From Marinobacter sp. F4216 (lineage in GTDB: Bacteria > Pseudomonadota > Gammaproteobacteria > Pseudomonadales > Oleiphilaceae): 64,000 nucleotides of DNA. The stretch's first letter is position 1; the number at the start of each line of letters is the position of its first letter. The translations under genes and the position numbers were made by a program. Positions 17,684-28,800 of the stretch are shown here, in pieces. The stretch is from assembly GCF_019931195.1 (NCBI RefSeq), contig NZ_JAIOUO010000002.1, forward strand, positions 682,001 to 746,000, read 5' to 3'. Under the pieces are notes generated by a model. It was not told the DNA's origin. It saw only the letters and a program-made list of their open reading frames with translations, and ran no database searches.

Positions 17684-18541
17684 TTACGTGGAAGGTAGTG
17701 CTCTTGACGTCGTTCTGACCCAGTCAACGATAGCGTCAACGACCGTGTGACGATCGTGCGGCTCGGAGAGGATGTGGCTTGCCTGGGGGCGATGGATAAC
17801 CTTCAGATTGTCGCCAAAGCGAACGGAGCTGAAGCAATCGGAGAACTGCTCGGGATACCGGTAATGCTCATTTCCCATAAATACATATAACATCTGGAGA
17901 TTCCTCTGGTTCAGCTTCTCCAGGCCTTCAGCCACCTCTGCTTTGGGCGGATAACTGGCGAAGTCCGGCACCTCGAAATAGCGCTCATCGATGCCCGATA
18001 AGTCCGCGCCTCTTTTCTGCTCAAGCAGACCGAGTTTCCGTAGCACGAATTTGAGCCATCGTGCCGGTGAGCGCAACCGTCGAATATAGTGAATCAGGTA
18101 ACTCTTGGTCGTCATATAGCAGTAACCATCCAATTGAGCTGTTGCGACGACTCGAGGGTCCTCCAGTGCTGTCCGGTAGGCGGCAAATGCGCCAGAGCAA
18201 AGGCCGTAGAGAATAAAACGGTCGAACTGTTTCCAGTTGGAGAGGTAGTTCATCACTTCCTGAACTTCCTCAACAGCCGCCAGGTCGGCGGTTAGCGTGC
18301 CTCGTCTGGGTTCGCTGTCACCGATACCGGAAAAGTCAAAGCGAAACGTGCTCAACCCGGATCGTTCCGATATCGCTCTGGCCAGAGTCACCGTCAGACG
18401 ACAAGAGCCGACACGGTGAATGACGCCCGAGTTCAGGAGTATTACGGCGGTTCTGGGATCTGCAAGTTCCCCGGCCCTTGGTTCGCAGAAAACGCCGACA
18501 AGAGGGCGGTCGTCACCAACCATCACTACTTGTTCACGCAT
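17684..18541 (-). CDS. alpha/beta hydrolase, exosortase A system hydrolase 1-like
   Basis: 285 aa alpha/beta hydrolase. The strand-turn-helix elbow reads LYGLCSGAF (residues 111-119), so the nucleophile position is Cys115 rather than Ser. A late ASHILSEPHD supplies the His. FRFDFSGIGDS is the oxyanion-region motif. Exosortase A loci regularly carry two such hydrolases (types 1 and 2) beside an acyl-ligase/decarboxylase module, and this protein fits type 1. The overlap of 8 bases with the upstream hydrolase gene and the NRPS genes before that make it the last gene of one long minus-strand operon. It may act as a stand-alone thioesterase or acyltransferase for the NRPS product; that is inference. 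Confidence 0.72.
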   Translation of the reverse strand: MREQVVMVGDDRPLVGVFCEPRAGELADPRTAVILLNSGVIHRVGSCRLTVTLARAISERSGLSTFRFDFSGIGDSEPRRGTLTADLAAVEEVQEVMNYLSNWKQFDRFILYGLCSGAFAAYRTALEDPRVVATAQLDGYCYMTTKSYLIHYIRRLRSPARWLKFVLRKLGLLEQKRGADLSGIDERYFEVPDFASYPPKAEVAEGLEKLNQRNLQMLYVFMGNEHYRYPEQFSDCFSSVRFGDNLKVIHRPQASHILSEPHDRHTVVDAIVDWVRTTSRALPST

Positions 18542-19340
18542 AGTGTGTCATCTCGTACTGGGTCGTCGCGCTGAAATGACGCTCGATCGCGTCGATAACA
18601 GGCTTTGGCCACAAGATTCCACCGACATGGTCAACGTAATTCCAGTCGTGTGGAGCCGGTGCGAGCTCGGAGTAGAACATTTTCCTATGATCCAGTTGCC
18701 TCTGAATTTTGGCAAATTCATCGGTTTCGTGGGAAACGAACTGAGCGATGGGCAAGGCAATATCTTGAGCCAGTTCACCCAAACTGAATGCCTCAAGAGA
18801 GTTCTGGAAGGCCTTGGACATTGAGAATCCATTGAAATGAATGGTCCCGTCTGGTGTCAGTATTTTCGAACGACTTCCCAGTTTCTGAGCGTTTGCGACG
18901 GCAGTCTTTATCTCCTCAAGGTATCCTTCACCGTCTGTGATCGGGTCCCAGAGGATTAGTCGGGAGATATCATTGCTTTCGATGGCGGCCCTGGCAGCGA
19001 GTATGGCCCCAAGACGAAGTCCTACGAGCGCTACTCTGGAGACGCCTGCCATGTCCCGAAGCTCCTGGATGGCATGGCCTATATCTTCGACCCACTCGTC
19101 GGCCGTTACATCGGACAGATCCCCGGCAGAGTCCCCTGTGCCGCGATAGTCAAAACGCAAAACGGGATAACCAAGCTCGCTCAGGTTTATTGCCAGCCTG
19201 CGAATCGACTTGTGGGCACGCAAGTACTCCTGTCCAAATGGATTACAGAGGACAATCCCCTCATCAAGATGACCTGTTTTTCTGGGGTGATAAACGCCCA
19301 GCAGATAGCTCTGTGATGGTCCAAAAAAAAACGCTTCCAA
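18534..19340 (-). CDS. alpha/beta hydrolase, exosortase A system hydrolase 2-like
   Basis: 268 aa. The fold marks are EGIVLCNPFGQEY (oxyanion-side loop), LRFDYRGTGDSAG and the elbow VGLRLGAIL (residues 106-114). The nucleophile position is Arg109, so no Ser or Cys is present where the family usually has it. PHDW near the end has the catalytic-type His. It fits the hydrolase 2 type of exosortase A loci. The start is a TTG at 19340 with GGGAG 7 bases upstream, and no other start fits. 82 bases downstream of the NRPS gene and 8 bases overlapping hydrolase 1. It may be a non-catalytic partner or use a different mechanism. Confidence 0.7.
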   Translation of the reverse strand: MEAFFFGPSQSYLLGVYHPRKTGHLDEGIVLCNPFGQEYLRAHKSIRRLAINLSELGYPVLRFDYRGTGDSAGDLSDVTADEWVEDIGHAIQELRDMAGVSRVALVGLRLGAILAARAAIESNDISRLILWDPITDGEGYLEEIKTAVANAQKLGSRSKILTPDGTIHFNGFSMSKAFQNSLEAFSLGELAQDIALPIAQFVSHETDEFAKIQRQLDHRKMFYSELAPAPHDWNYVDHVGGILWPKPVIDAIERHFSATTQYEMTHYA

Positions 19341-19422
19341 TCGATTCTCCCTGCAAACGTCTACCCTGAACTGCTGCGTAAGTAGACCTCGATATCACTA
19401 TCGTAGTCGCAAATCGTTTGAA

Positions 19423-22400
19423 TTATGAGCCGAAAAGCCGCTGAAATACCGAGCGGCCGGACTTTTTCTCTTGTTTAGCGTCGGGGGGCGCATCCTTATC
19501 AATCGCTTCCTTGGGCACCGCTTTTTGTTCTACCAGGTTCGCCAGCTGCTCAAGTGTATTGACCCACAAATCCTGAGGCATGAGGCTGACACCAAACGTT
19601 CTCTCGATTTCTACGATGACCTTCAGCGCAAGCAGTGAATGCCCGCCAACCTCCAGAAATTGGTCATCGATGGTCACGTGCTCCCGTTTCAGCAGAGCCG
19701 TCCAGATATCAATAAGCTTCTGCTCAGTGATCGTTGGTGGACGTTCAGGTTTGCGAGCCTCAACCACGCTGGTGGTTTGCGCGAGAGCTTTACGGTTGAC
19801 CTTACCGGACGGAAGCAGCGGTAGTTCCTCGTGAGTTACAAATTGTTGAGGGATCATGTAATCCGGCAAATAATTCCGAAGGTGTTTACGAAGTTCGCTG
19901 CCTGTCGGCTGCTGCTCGCCCTGATAGACAATGTGGGCGCTGAGTCGCTGGTCATCCACGCCCAGATCCTGAACTACGACAGCGGCATCTGCGACATCGG
20001 GGTGTGACCTTAACTGGATTTCGATTTCTTCCAGCTCAATCCGGAACCCGCGGATTTTTACCTGATTGTCGAAACGGTCGCCAAACTCCAGTTGGCCGTC
20101 CATGGTCCAGCGTGCAAAGTCCCCGGTTCGGTAGAGTCTCCGGCCATCCGGGAAACGCACGAAACGTTCAGAAGTTTGTTCCGGATTGCCCCGATAGCCC
20201 CTCGCCAGGCCCAGCCCGCCGATCCACAGTTCTCCATACACACCGGGAGGCAAGGGGGTACTTTCTTCATCAAGAACATAGAGTTGGGTGTTTGCAAGCG
20301 GACGTCCAATCAGTACTCGTGGGGTGCTTTGCTCGTCCGGGAGGTGCACTCTGTAACAACTGGTCCACACGGTGGCTTCAGTCGGGCCGTACATGTTCCA
20401 GAGCTCAACGTTGCAGGTGAGCAGCGCTGATGCCAGATCCGGGGGCAGTTTTTCACCACCCACCAGGCCCCGCAGTGGTGTCTCCGTTGCCAGGCCGGCA
20501 TTAACCAACATGCGCCAGGTCGCTGGTGTTGCCTGTAGCACAGAGATTGAATGCTGAGTGATCAGGGAGAGCAGCTGATGAGGGTCTTTGTTTTGCCTGC
20601 TAGAGGCAATGACCAGCTTTGCGCCAACAGCCAGCGGCAAAAATAGTTCCAATATGGAAATGTCAAAAGCCGGGGTGGTGATGGCCAGCAGACGATCTTC
20701 TGACGTAAGCCCTGGTTTCTCAGCAACCGCTTTTAGAAAGTTGCTCAGGGCTTCGTGGCTAATCTCTACGCCTTTGGGAACGCCCGTGGAACCTGAGGTG
20801 AATATCACATAGGCCAGTTGGTCAGGTTTTAGGGTAACCGGCAGCTTATCCGAACTCTGGTTATTTATCGTGTCCTGATCCTGGTCGAGAAGGATGGTGG
20901 TTCCTTCATGCGCCCCTACCACGCTATCAAAGTGGGTGACGCTAATCAGATGATGTGCATTTGCGACGCCAAGGATCGCTTTTACTCGCTCGACAGGAAA
21001 GAGCGCGTCAAGCGGAACGTATGAGGCTCCCAGCTTCCAAAGGGCAAGAATGGTAAGTGGCAGTTCAACCGTGCGATCCAGAAGGATTGCCACGACATCG
21101 CCGGCCTGAACTCCCTGGGATGAAAAGTGCCTTGCTAACCTGTTGGATCGTTCATCGAATTCGCGATAGGCGTATTCCCCGTTGGCATCAATGCAGGCAA
21201 TGTCGTCCGGGTGCTCTGCAACCTGATGGTCGAACTGAGATAAAAATCCATTCTCGAAGGGCCGTTCGACGTAGGTGTTGTTCCAGTTCTGGATCATCCG
21301 TTGCTCGTCCTGAGTTGCGCCTGCAACAAGATCGAAGCCTTCCTTTTGCTCCTGAAGCGCTGTGATGCTTTCCTGAAAACTTATCACAAAGCCCTCTACA
21401 GTCGCGCGGTTGAACAAGGCGACCGGGTACTCAAATCCGCATTGAATACCGTTGGCGTGCCGCTTGAACCAGACATCGAGATCGGTTTCCACACCTTCCC
21501 TGTCGAGGTTTATCTGGGTGCGCTGAATACCATCCATCTCGTCTTGTCGGTTTCGGACATCCTGATAGTTGAACAGGGTCTGGGCGATGGGATTTCGAGA
21601 GGTATCACGGTGAGGGTTTATGGTACGCACCAACAGGTCAAAAGGAACGAACTGATGCTCCATGGCACTGAGTATGGTGTCTTTTACATGGCGTACTAAC
21701 CCATCAAAGGACTGTAAACCCGTTAATCTGAAACGGCAGACAAGAACGTTGATCATCGGCCCCATAAGACCCTTGAATTCATCCAGATGTCGTCCGTATA
21801 CCGGCACATTCACGATGATTTCGTTTTGCCGGCTGTAGCGGTGCAGCATGTGAACGTATAGCGACATGACAACCATGAACAGCGTGGTCTGGTGTCGCGC
21901 AGCAAGCGCTTCGAGTGTTTCCACACTGGTCTGATCAATATCAAACTTGATGCCTTCCGAGCGATGGGGCTGTTGGCTTGGGCGATCGAAGTCGGTTGGC
22001 AGATTCAGTACGGGCAACTCTCCGGAGAGCGTTTCTTTCCAGTAGTCGAGGTGTTCTTCGAGGCGTTCACTTTGCAACCAGTTGGATTGCCAAAGTGCAA
22101 AGTCGTTAAACTGCAGCGGCAAGTCGGGCAGGGGATTGGCCTGATCCTTTGCAAAGGCGTTGTAGAGAGTGCAGAGCTCCTTCAGCAGCAAATCAAAAGA
22201 CCAGCCATCGAACACCAGGTGATGGATCAGGAAAAACAGGATGTAGTCCTGGGAGTCTGCTTCGATCAGTGATGCCTTGAACAAGGAGCCGGAAGAGACG
22301 TTGAACGGCTCGGCAACCTCTGTTCTTAATGCCGTTTCCAGTGAATCCAGGTCGCTTGCGTTGTAGTGGGACAGTGGGAGTGGTTTTAAATCAATCCGCC

Positions 22401-25400
22401 TGTTCTCATCCACAACGATGTGAACTTCACCATCCAGCTCTACGAAATTCGACCGCAGAATTTCATGGCGTTGAAGAATTTTGTTCAGCGCCAACCCCAG
22501 TGCTTCGGTATTCAGCTGCCCCTGCAGTCGAAATACGGCTGGCAGATTGAAGGCATAGGAATCCGGGACGATTTTTTCGTAAAGATACCAGACCTGCTGC
22601 TGGTGGATGGCAGGTACAGGGGTGTTTTCCGTATGCCTGACGATGGGTGGTACTTCCTCGATGTAGACGCGCTCTGACTCAATGACGCGACACATCTCGC
22701 GAATGGTCGGTGCTTCGAACAGCCTTCCCAGCCCAAGGCTCACGCCAAATTGACTTTTCACCTTGGCGAGCATCTGAGTACCCAGAAGCGAGTGCCCTCC
22801 CAGGTCAAAGAAGTTGGCCGATGCACTGATTTCCGGAGTTCCCAGAATATCGTTCCAGATCCTGCTCAGCTCTACCTCAAGTTGCGATTCCGGTGCTTCG
22901 AAGGTGTCGCTGTTCAGCGCTTCGATTTTGGGCGCGGGAAGTGCCTTACGATCCACTTTCCCGCTGGACGTAAGCGGCAGGGTCAGCAGCTGAACGAAGT
23001 GTTGCGGAATCATATAGTCGGGTAACTGCCGGCCCATATGAGCTTTGAGCTGTGGCAGGACATCTGCCAACTCATCTTTCGATACGATGTAGGCGACCAG
23101 ACGCTGGTCGTTCTTGCGATCTTCCCGCGCTAAAACCGCACACTGGGTGACGCCCGGATAGGTAAGAACGATGGATTCGATTTCCCCCAGCTCGATCCGC
23201 AGTCCCCGAAGCTTGATCTGGAAGTCGTTGCGGCCAAGATATTCAAGGACGCCATCGGTGCGCATTTTTACCAGATCGCCCGTACGATAGGCGTTGTATG
23301 GCTCATCGCTGAACGGATCTCGGATAAACCGCTCGGCGTTGAGCTCCGGACGGTTTACGTAGCCCCTTGCGACTTGCACGCCGCCAATCAGGAGTTCGCC
23401 AACCAGACCCGGGGCGAGGAGCCGCATATCTTCATCCACGACGTAAAGGCGAGTGTTGGACAGGGCCGTGCCTATTGGCACTGTGTGAGTAGATTGCTTC
23501 TGACCGCATAACCATAGGCTGGCGTGAACGGCTGCTTCTGTTGGTCCGTACAGGTTCCAGCACTCTGCCTTTGGGAATGCCTCTGAAAAACGGGCTTCCA
23601 GCTCGGTACTGACCGCTTCGCCGGTTAAGACAAAACGTCTAAGGCTGGGGCATTGGGCCTGGGCGTACTGGTCCAGGAAAAGGTACGCCATTGAGGGTAC
23701 GAAGTGGATGTGGGTTATCTTTTCTTCATTAACGAGACTGGCAAGATAGTGGGGGTCTTTGTGTCCGCCGGGCCGGGCAATGATCAGCCTGCTGCCACAC
23801 ATGAGGGGGCCAAACAGCTCGCAAAGGGAAACATCAAAGGTGTACGGCGTTTTCAGCATCACCGCGTCGGATTCGTTCAACGGCAGCGCTTCCTGCATCC
23901 ATAGCATGTGGTTGCAGATCGAACGATGCTCAAGCATGACGCCTTTGGGGTTGCCGGTTGAACCCGAGGTGTAGATCACATACGCGAGCTGAGAGGGAGA
24001 GTAATCGATTCCGGGTCGGGTAACGGGACAGTCAACGAGGCTTGCCGGTGGCGTGTCCAGTGCAACAGTCTTAATGCCTTGGGGGACCTTTTCGGCCTGA
24101 GCCGACTGAGTCAGAACCAGCTCTGCCTGAACCTCATCAACGATGAATTTGAGCCGATCATGAGGATGATCAGGATCAAGCGGGAGGTAGGCACCGCCTG
24201 CCTTCAGAATGCCGTTGATCGCGATGAGCATTTCCATGGACCGTTCCATCAGTACCGGCACGATGGTTTCGGCGCGCACGCCGCGGTCTATCAACCAATG
24301 TGCAAGCTGGTTAGCCCGCTCGTCGAGCTCACGATAGGTAAGCTGCTCTCCCTCGAAGACCAGAGCTGTTCGATCCGGGAACTGGTCGGAAGCGTCTTCA
24401 ATAAGACCATGCAGGCTGGCTTGCTCAAGGCTATAGGGGCGCCTTACACCTTCCCATAACTGCTGATAGAGGGCGATGTCTGCGTCGCTGATCAGGTCGT
24501 GATGCCTTATGGTGGCTTCTGGCTCGGAAACAACGTGGCCGAGAAGGCGCAGAAACTCACCCATACGGCGATCGATGGTCTCGGTGTCCCAAAGGTGGAG
24601 GTTGTGTGTGCACTCCATGACCGCATCGCGGTCTGACAGCGTGATGTTTAAATTGATGTCAAAGTTTTCGGATACCCGGGGGTTGGATTCAAACACCGCA
24701 TCCAGTCCTGCGAACTCAAAGTCGGATTCGTTGGACTGATCGACGTTGAACAGTACCGACACCAGCGGTGGCTTTGATGGATCCCGAGTGGCACCGAGTG
24801 TCTTGAGCAATGTGCCATACGTCAGGTACTGGTGCTCGAAGGCTTCCAGCATGTTTTGCTGTGCCTTGTGCAGCAGGGACTCAAAGGTATCGCTGGACGA
24901 TACGCTGATGTGCAGCGGAATAATGTTGACGCAATGACCAATCAGCTCATGCTCTTCCTTGGCCATCTGTCCGGCAAACGGTATCCCCAGGACAATCTCT
25001 TCGCAGCCTGAAACTCGATTCAGGTAGGCCGCGAACGCTGCCATGAGCGTGGTTGTGAGGGTGCTCCTGTTTTTGGCAGCCAGCGTTTTCAGTTCACCAA
25101 GGAGAGGCAGCGGAAGTTCTTTATCCAGCCGAAAAGCACGGAAACTTCTGCTAGGGGCCCTGGGCCGGTCGTAAGGAAGATCCAGAGCGGGAATTCCGTG
25201 TGCAAACCGTTGTGTCCAGTAGGCAATGCTCTGTTCGCGCAGGGGCTGTGTTTCGGGACTGCGCTCCCAGGCCGCGTAGTCGCTGAAAAGAGGCGCCGGT
25301 TCCAAATTCGGGACTGAAGATCCGGTGCAGCGGGCCGAGTACAGCTTGCCGAGTTCGCTGGCCAGGACGTAAAGAGACCATCCATCACAAACAGAGTGGT

Positions 25401-25863
25401 GCAGGGTCAATAACACCCGCGTGTCTGTTTCGCTGCAAAGAATGACATCGAATTGGGCGAGAGGGCCATTGAACAGATCGAACGGTGCTGTGACCGCGTT
25501 ACTGGCAAGGTCGCTGACCTGCTGCGTGGTGTCTTCGTCGCTCAGTGGGCGACAATCGTACACCTTGATGGGCGCAGGGCGGTCTTTGTAGACCACCATT
25601 TCCTCGCCATCATTGCTGAAACAGCCTCGTACCGACTGATGTCTGAACCACAGGTCTTGCAGGGCTTTTTCGAGGGCTGCCTGATTCGGGGTTCCCTGAA
25701 GTCGGACAAACACGGATTCATTGAATGCAACACTGGCGTCTTCGCCAAACTGGGCCGCCAGCCAAACTTCCCGCTGGGACTCGGTGCTCTCGACGGTGCA
25801 CTCGAGTTCGCCAAACTGGAAAGGATCATGGTGTTTGTCGTACTTGAAAACGGCGCTATTCAT
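19423..25863 (-). CDS. non-ribosomal peptide synthetase, C-A-T-C-A-T
   Basis: 2146 aa. C1 (about 25-455) has HHSVCDG at 155-161. A1 (480-990) has YTSGSTGNPKG at 631-641. T1 (1000-1065) has LGGHS with Ser1025. C2 (1085-1520) has HHLVFDG. A2 (1535-2030) follows. T2 (2045-2112) has VGGHS with Ser2076. A short K/E-rich tail follows and no thioesterase is present. The A-domain pocket residues read by alignment to GrsA are D-V-C-H-V-T-L-V-H-K for A1 (serine-like in places, not a known code) and D-I-L-Q-L-G-M-V-W-K for A2 (the glycine code). Both condensation motifs are intact. It sits 6 bases downstream of the PKS-NRPS gene, whose C-terminal linker matches the usual aminotransferase-to-C-domain hand-over. 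ATG start, weak ribosome-binding site. Confidence 0.9.
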   Translation of the reverse strand: MNSAVFKYDKHHDPFQFGELECTVESTESQREVWLAAQFGEDASVAFNESVFVRLQGTPNQAALEKALQDLWFRHQSVRGCFSNDGEEMVVYKDRPAPIKVYDCRPLSDEDTTQQVSDLASNAVTAPFDLFNGPLAQFDVILCSETDTRVLLTLHHSVCDGWSLYVLASELGKLYSARCTGSSVPNLEPAPLFSDYAAWERSPETQPLREQSIAYWTQRFAHGIPALDLPYDRPRAPSRSFRAFRLDKELPLPLLGELKTLAAKNRSTLTTTLMAAFAAYLNRVSGCEEIVLGIPFAGQMAKEEHELIGHCVNIIPLHISVSSSDTFESLLHKAQQNMLEAFEHQYLTYGTLLKTLGATRDPSKPPLVSVLFNVDQSNESDFEFAGLDAVFESNPRVSENFDINLNITLSDRDAVMECTHNLHLWDTETIDRRMGEFLRLLGHVVSEPEATIRHHDLISDADIALYQQLWEGVRRPYSLEQASLHGLIEDASDQFPDRTALVFEGEQLTYRELDERANQLAHWLIDRGVRAETIVPVLMERSMEMLIAINGILKAGGAYLPLDPDHPHDRLKFIVDEVQAELVLTQSAQAEKVPQGIKTVALDTPPASLVDCPVTRPGIDYSPSQLAYVIYTSGSTGNPKGVMLEHRSICNHMLWMQEALPLNESDAVMLKTPYTFDVSLCELFGPLMCGSRLIIARPGGHKDPHYLASLVNEEKITHIHFVPSMAYLFLDQYAQAQCPSLRRFVLTGEAVSTELEARFSEAFPKAECWNLYGPTEAAVHASLWLCGQKQSTHTVPIGTALSNTRLYVVDEDMRLLAPGLVGELLIGGVQVARGYVNRPELNAERFIRDPFSDEPYNAYRTGDLVKMRTDGVLEYLGRNDFQIKLRGLRIELGEIESIVLTYPGVTQCAVLAREDRKNDQRLVAYIVSKDELADVLPQLKAHMGRQLPDYMIPQHFVQLLTLPLTSSGKVDRKALPAPKIEALNSDTFEAPESQLEVELSRIWNDILGTPEISASANFFDLGGHSLLGTQMLAKVKSQFGVSLGLGRLFEAPTIREMCRVIESERVYIEEVPPIVRHTENTPVPAIHQQQVWYLYEKIVPDSYAFNLPAVFRLQGQLNTEALGLALNKILQRHEILRSNFVELDGEVHIVVDENRRIDLKPLPLSHYNASDLDSLETALRTEVAEPFNVSSGSLFKASLIEADSQDYILFFLIHHLVFDGWSFDLLLKELCTLYNAFAKDQANPLPDLPLQFNDFALWQSNWLQSERLEEHLDYWKETLSGELPVLNLPTDFDRPSQQPHRSEGIKFDIDQTSVETLEALAARHQTTLFMVVMSLYVHMLHRYSRQNEIIVNVPVYGRHLDEFKGLMGPMINVLVCRFRLTGLQSFDGLVRHVKDTILSAMEHQFVPFDLLVRTINPHRDTSRNPIAQTLFNYQDVRNRQDEMDGIQRTQINLDREGVETDLDVWFKRHANGIQCGFEYPVALFNRATVEGFVISFQESITALQEQKEGFDLVAGATQDEQRMIQNWNNTYVERPFENGFLSQFDHQVAEHPDDIACIDANGEYAYREFDERSNRLARHFSSQGVQAGDVVAILLDRTVELPLTILALWKLGASYVPLDALFPVERVKAILGVANAHHLISVTHFDSVVGAHEGTTILLDQDQDTINNQSSDKLPVTLKPDQLAYVIFTSGSTGVPKGVEISHEALSNFLKAVAEKPGLTSEDRLLAITTPAFDISILELFLPLAVGAKLVIASSRQNKDPHQLLSLITQHSISVLQATPATWRMLVNAGLATETPLRGLVGGEKLPPDLASALLTCNVELWNMYGPTEATVWTSCYRVHLPDEQSTPRVLIGRPLANTQLYVLDEESTPLPPGVYGELWIGGLGLARGYRGNPEQTSERFVRFPDGRRLYRTGDFARWTMDGQLEFGDRFDNQVKIRGFRIELEEIEIQLRSHPDVADAAVVVQDLGVDDQRLSAHIVYQGEQQPTGSELRKHLRNYLPDYMIPQQFVTHEELPLLPSGKVNRKALAQTTSVVEARKPERPPTITEQKLIDIWTALLKREHVTIDDQFLEVGGHSLLALKVIVEIERTFGVSLMPQDLWVNTLEQLANLVEQKAVPKEAIDKDAPPDAKQEKKSGRSVFQRLFGS

Positions 25864-25869
25864 ACGTGC

Positions 25870-28800
25870 TTAGCCTGCCCATTTCTCAAACTGGTTCTTG
25901 TTCGTTCTTGACGGGACGAACCACGCGGCTTTGCCATTTTCATCCCTTCCCAGGCGCGCACCCTCGACCGGGGGCTTCTGACTCTCCGTCATACTGACTT
26001 TAGTCGGATCTTCCGTAACCGGGAAAAATTCCATGGCAATCATGTCATCCATCGCCTCCTTGAACGCCTGGATAATGCTCTGAATATCCTCGTCGGTATG
26101 AGCGGTTGTGATGAACATTGGTCTGGCGTCCCAGACATGGATTCCTTTCTCACGAAGCAGGATGTAAATCAGCTCTTCAAAGGCAATGTCCTGGGGGATC
26201 TTGATCTTGCACATGGAACCGCAGTTTTCGATTTTGAGCGGCGCACCGATCATCCTGGCGTACTGGTTGATTTCCTCCACCATCCGGTCGGCGCGGTCAT
26301 TGAGAATAGACTGGAGTTCGGGCTCCTCAACCAGTCGCCGTAATACGGCCACTGCCGCCGAGAGAACAAGGGGATGGCGGACGAAGGTACCCGCGAAGTA
26401 GGTAACGCCAACCTCTGGTGAGGAATCGTCTCCGAACTGCCATTGGCCACCATCCAGTGCGTCCATGAATCCGGCTTTGCCCGAAATGGCGCCAATAGGC
26501 AGACCACCGCCAACGATCTTTCCGTAGGTGCAAATGTCTGCATCGATGCCGTAGTAGCCTTGTGCGCCCCTTGCATGGATACGGAATCCGGTAATCACCT
26601 CGTCAAAGATCAGGGCAATGCCCTGCTCGGTACACAGCGTGCGTGCTTTTTCGAGGAAGGCTTTGGGCTGGAGGCTGGGGTGTCGGCTTTGGACGGGCTC
26701 GACCAGAATAGCGGCAATTTCGTCGGCATGTTCGCGAATATAGTCTAGCGATTCGTCGCTGCCATAATCGAGGACAATCATGTTCTCTACCGCGGAGTCC
26801 GGAATGCCGGCCGCCGCTGGCACCGCATAGCCATTGCTTCCCCGTGTGACGATCACGTCGTCGTGGATGCCGTGGTAGTCGTTTTCGAACAGCACGACTT
26901 TTTCTTTTGCGGTTACGGTCCGCGCCAGTCTCATGGCACCAAGCACCGCCTCGGAGCCGGTATTGCAGAATGCGACCCGTTCATTCCCGGTAACCTGGCA
27001 GAAAAGCCTTGAGGCCTCCGCAACCAGCGGGTGCTGCGGACCGATTTCGTAGCCGGTGTCCAGCTGCCGTGCGATGGCTTCCTTGATAAACGGAGCCGAA
27101 TTTCCAAAGAAGTTCGAGCCGAATCCGCAGGTTACGTCGATAAGCTTCCCGCCATCGATGTCCCAGAGGTAGGGACCCTCTGAGCGCTCAACGACGATGG
27201 GGTATATCACCTCTTTTATAACTGTCCGAAAACCGGATACCACACGGGGATCGGCCAGCTGTTTACGGTTGTCCTGGGCAAACTGCTTGGACCTGGCGAA
27301 GCGCTGGTTGTATCGCTCGGACAGGTGATCGAAGTTTTGCTTCTGCACCGGTGTCATGTCGTTACTGCGTTTGACGTTGATGCGGGTGCCTGCGCCAAAC
27401 GGCTTCAGGCCCTCATGGGAGGATCTGGTTTGGCTTACTTTGCCCGAATCAGATGATGCGGGCGTTACCGGCAGCGGGCCCTGTGACGCCAGAGAAGACA
27501 GCACAGCCAGTTGACCCTGCATGATCTGCATCTGCTGTTGCAGTAGCGCCTGGATATCTCCGGAAGGCGCTTGCGCCATGGCGGGCTGCGGTGTGTTCAT
27601 GATGCCAGGCGGTATCTGGCCCGGAGGTGTCCCGGGCAATTCGCCGCCTTGCTGCATGCTCTGAGACGCCTGAGGCGCTGGCGCAGCCTGGGGGGTTCCC
27701 GCCGTGACCCCTTCCTTGATCAGGTAGTCCGTCAGCTTGTCCAGACTGCCGCAATCATTCAGCAGTTGGCGGAACGTCAGGTTCACTTTGAACTTTTTCT
27801 TGAGTTTCAGGGTGGACTGGGTGAGAAGCAGAGAGTCCAGTCCCAGCTCAAAGAATGTGGCTTCGCCATCCGCCTGGCTAAGGTCAATGCCGGAGATGTC
27901 GGAAAACAGGGTACGCAATTGTTCCTTGATGGCGTCGTTCATGTTTTGTCCAGTCAAACTCGGGGAATCGGGAATCGCAGCAGCAAAGTCGGGCTGAGTT
28001 GGAGAATAGCTCTCTGAGGGCCCCGGCACGACGGCTTCTGCCAGTGGTTCAATCACAAATGTCTTATGTTGGAAAGGATACTGGGGCAGGCTGGACCGCA
28101 GGCTGGGCGGGAATTCACCGCAAGGCCAATCCATGTCAACGCCAGCGCACCATGCCTTTCCGAGGCCTGTAGAAAACGATGCCAGCTCTTTCTCGTCATC
28201 GCCGGCATCTGCAACCAGGGGAACGAGGACTACATCGGATTTTTCAGCCAGGTTCTGCATGGCCATGCCACACACGGTGCCCTGAGGACCACATTCAAGG
28301 ACGACCAGTTGATTCAGTTCACCAAGGGTCTGGCAGCCTTTCCGGAACTGAACCGGCTGGCGGATTTGCCGGGCCCAGTAGTGGATGTCCGTTGCCTGAC
28401 CATCGGTTATCCAGTCGCCAGACACGCAGGATATGAACCGGAAGCGAGGGGGATGCAGTTCAATGTCTTCTAATCGCTCGGCAAAGGCCTTGCTGGCACC
28501 GTCCATGGAGGGTGAATGGAAGGCATGGGAGGTGTTGAGTTCCCTGTATTTGATGCCTTGCTGTTCAAGAATCTTGCCAAACGCCTTTATAGCCTCAGAC
28601 TCCCCGGACAGGGTGACACTGCCTTCTGTGTTTTCTGCCGCAATGACCACGCCAGCGGGCAATAAGGGCGTTAACTCGTCGATATCGGCTCTTACTGCCA
28701 TCATCGAACCGGGAGGCTGAGCCTGCATCACCTCGCCGCGTGTCAGTACAACGCGAAGTGCAGTAGGTAGATCAAAGACACCGGCTACTGTTGCCGCAAC

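Noticed and set aside
19423-19600. Thioesterase or reductase at the NRPS end
   Set aside because: After T2 only about 35 charged residues remain; no G-x-S-x-G or Rossmann motif.
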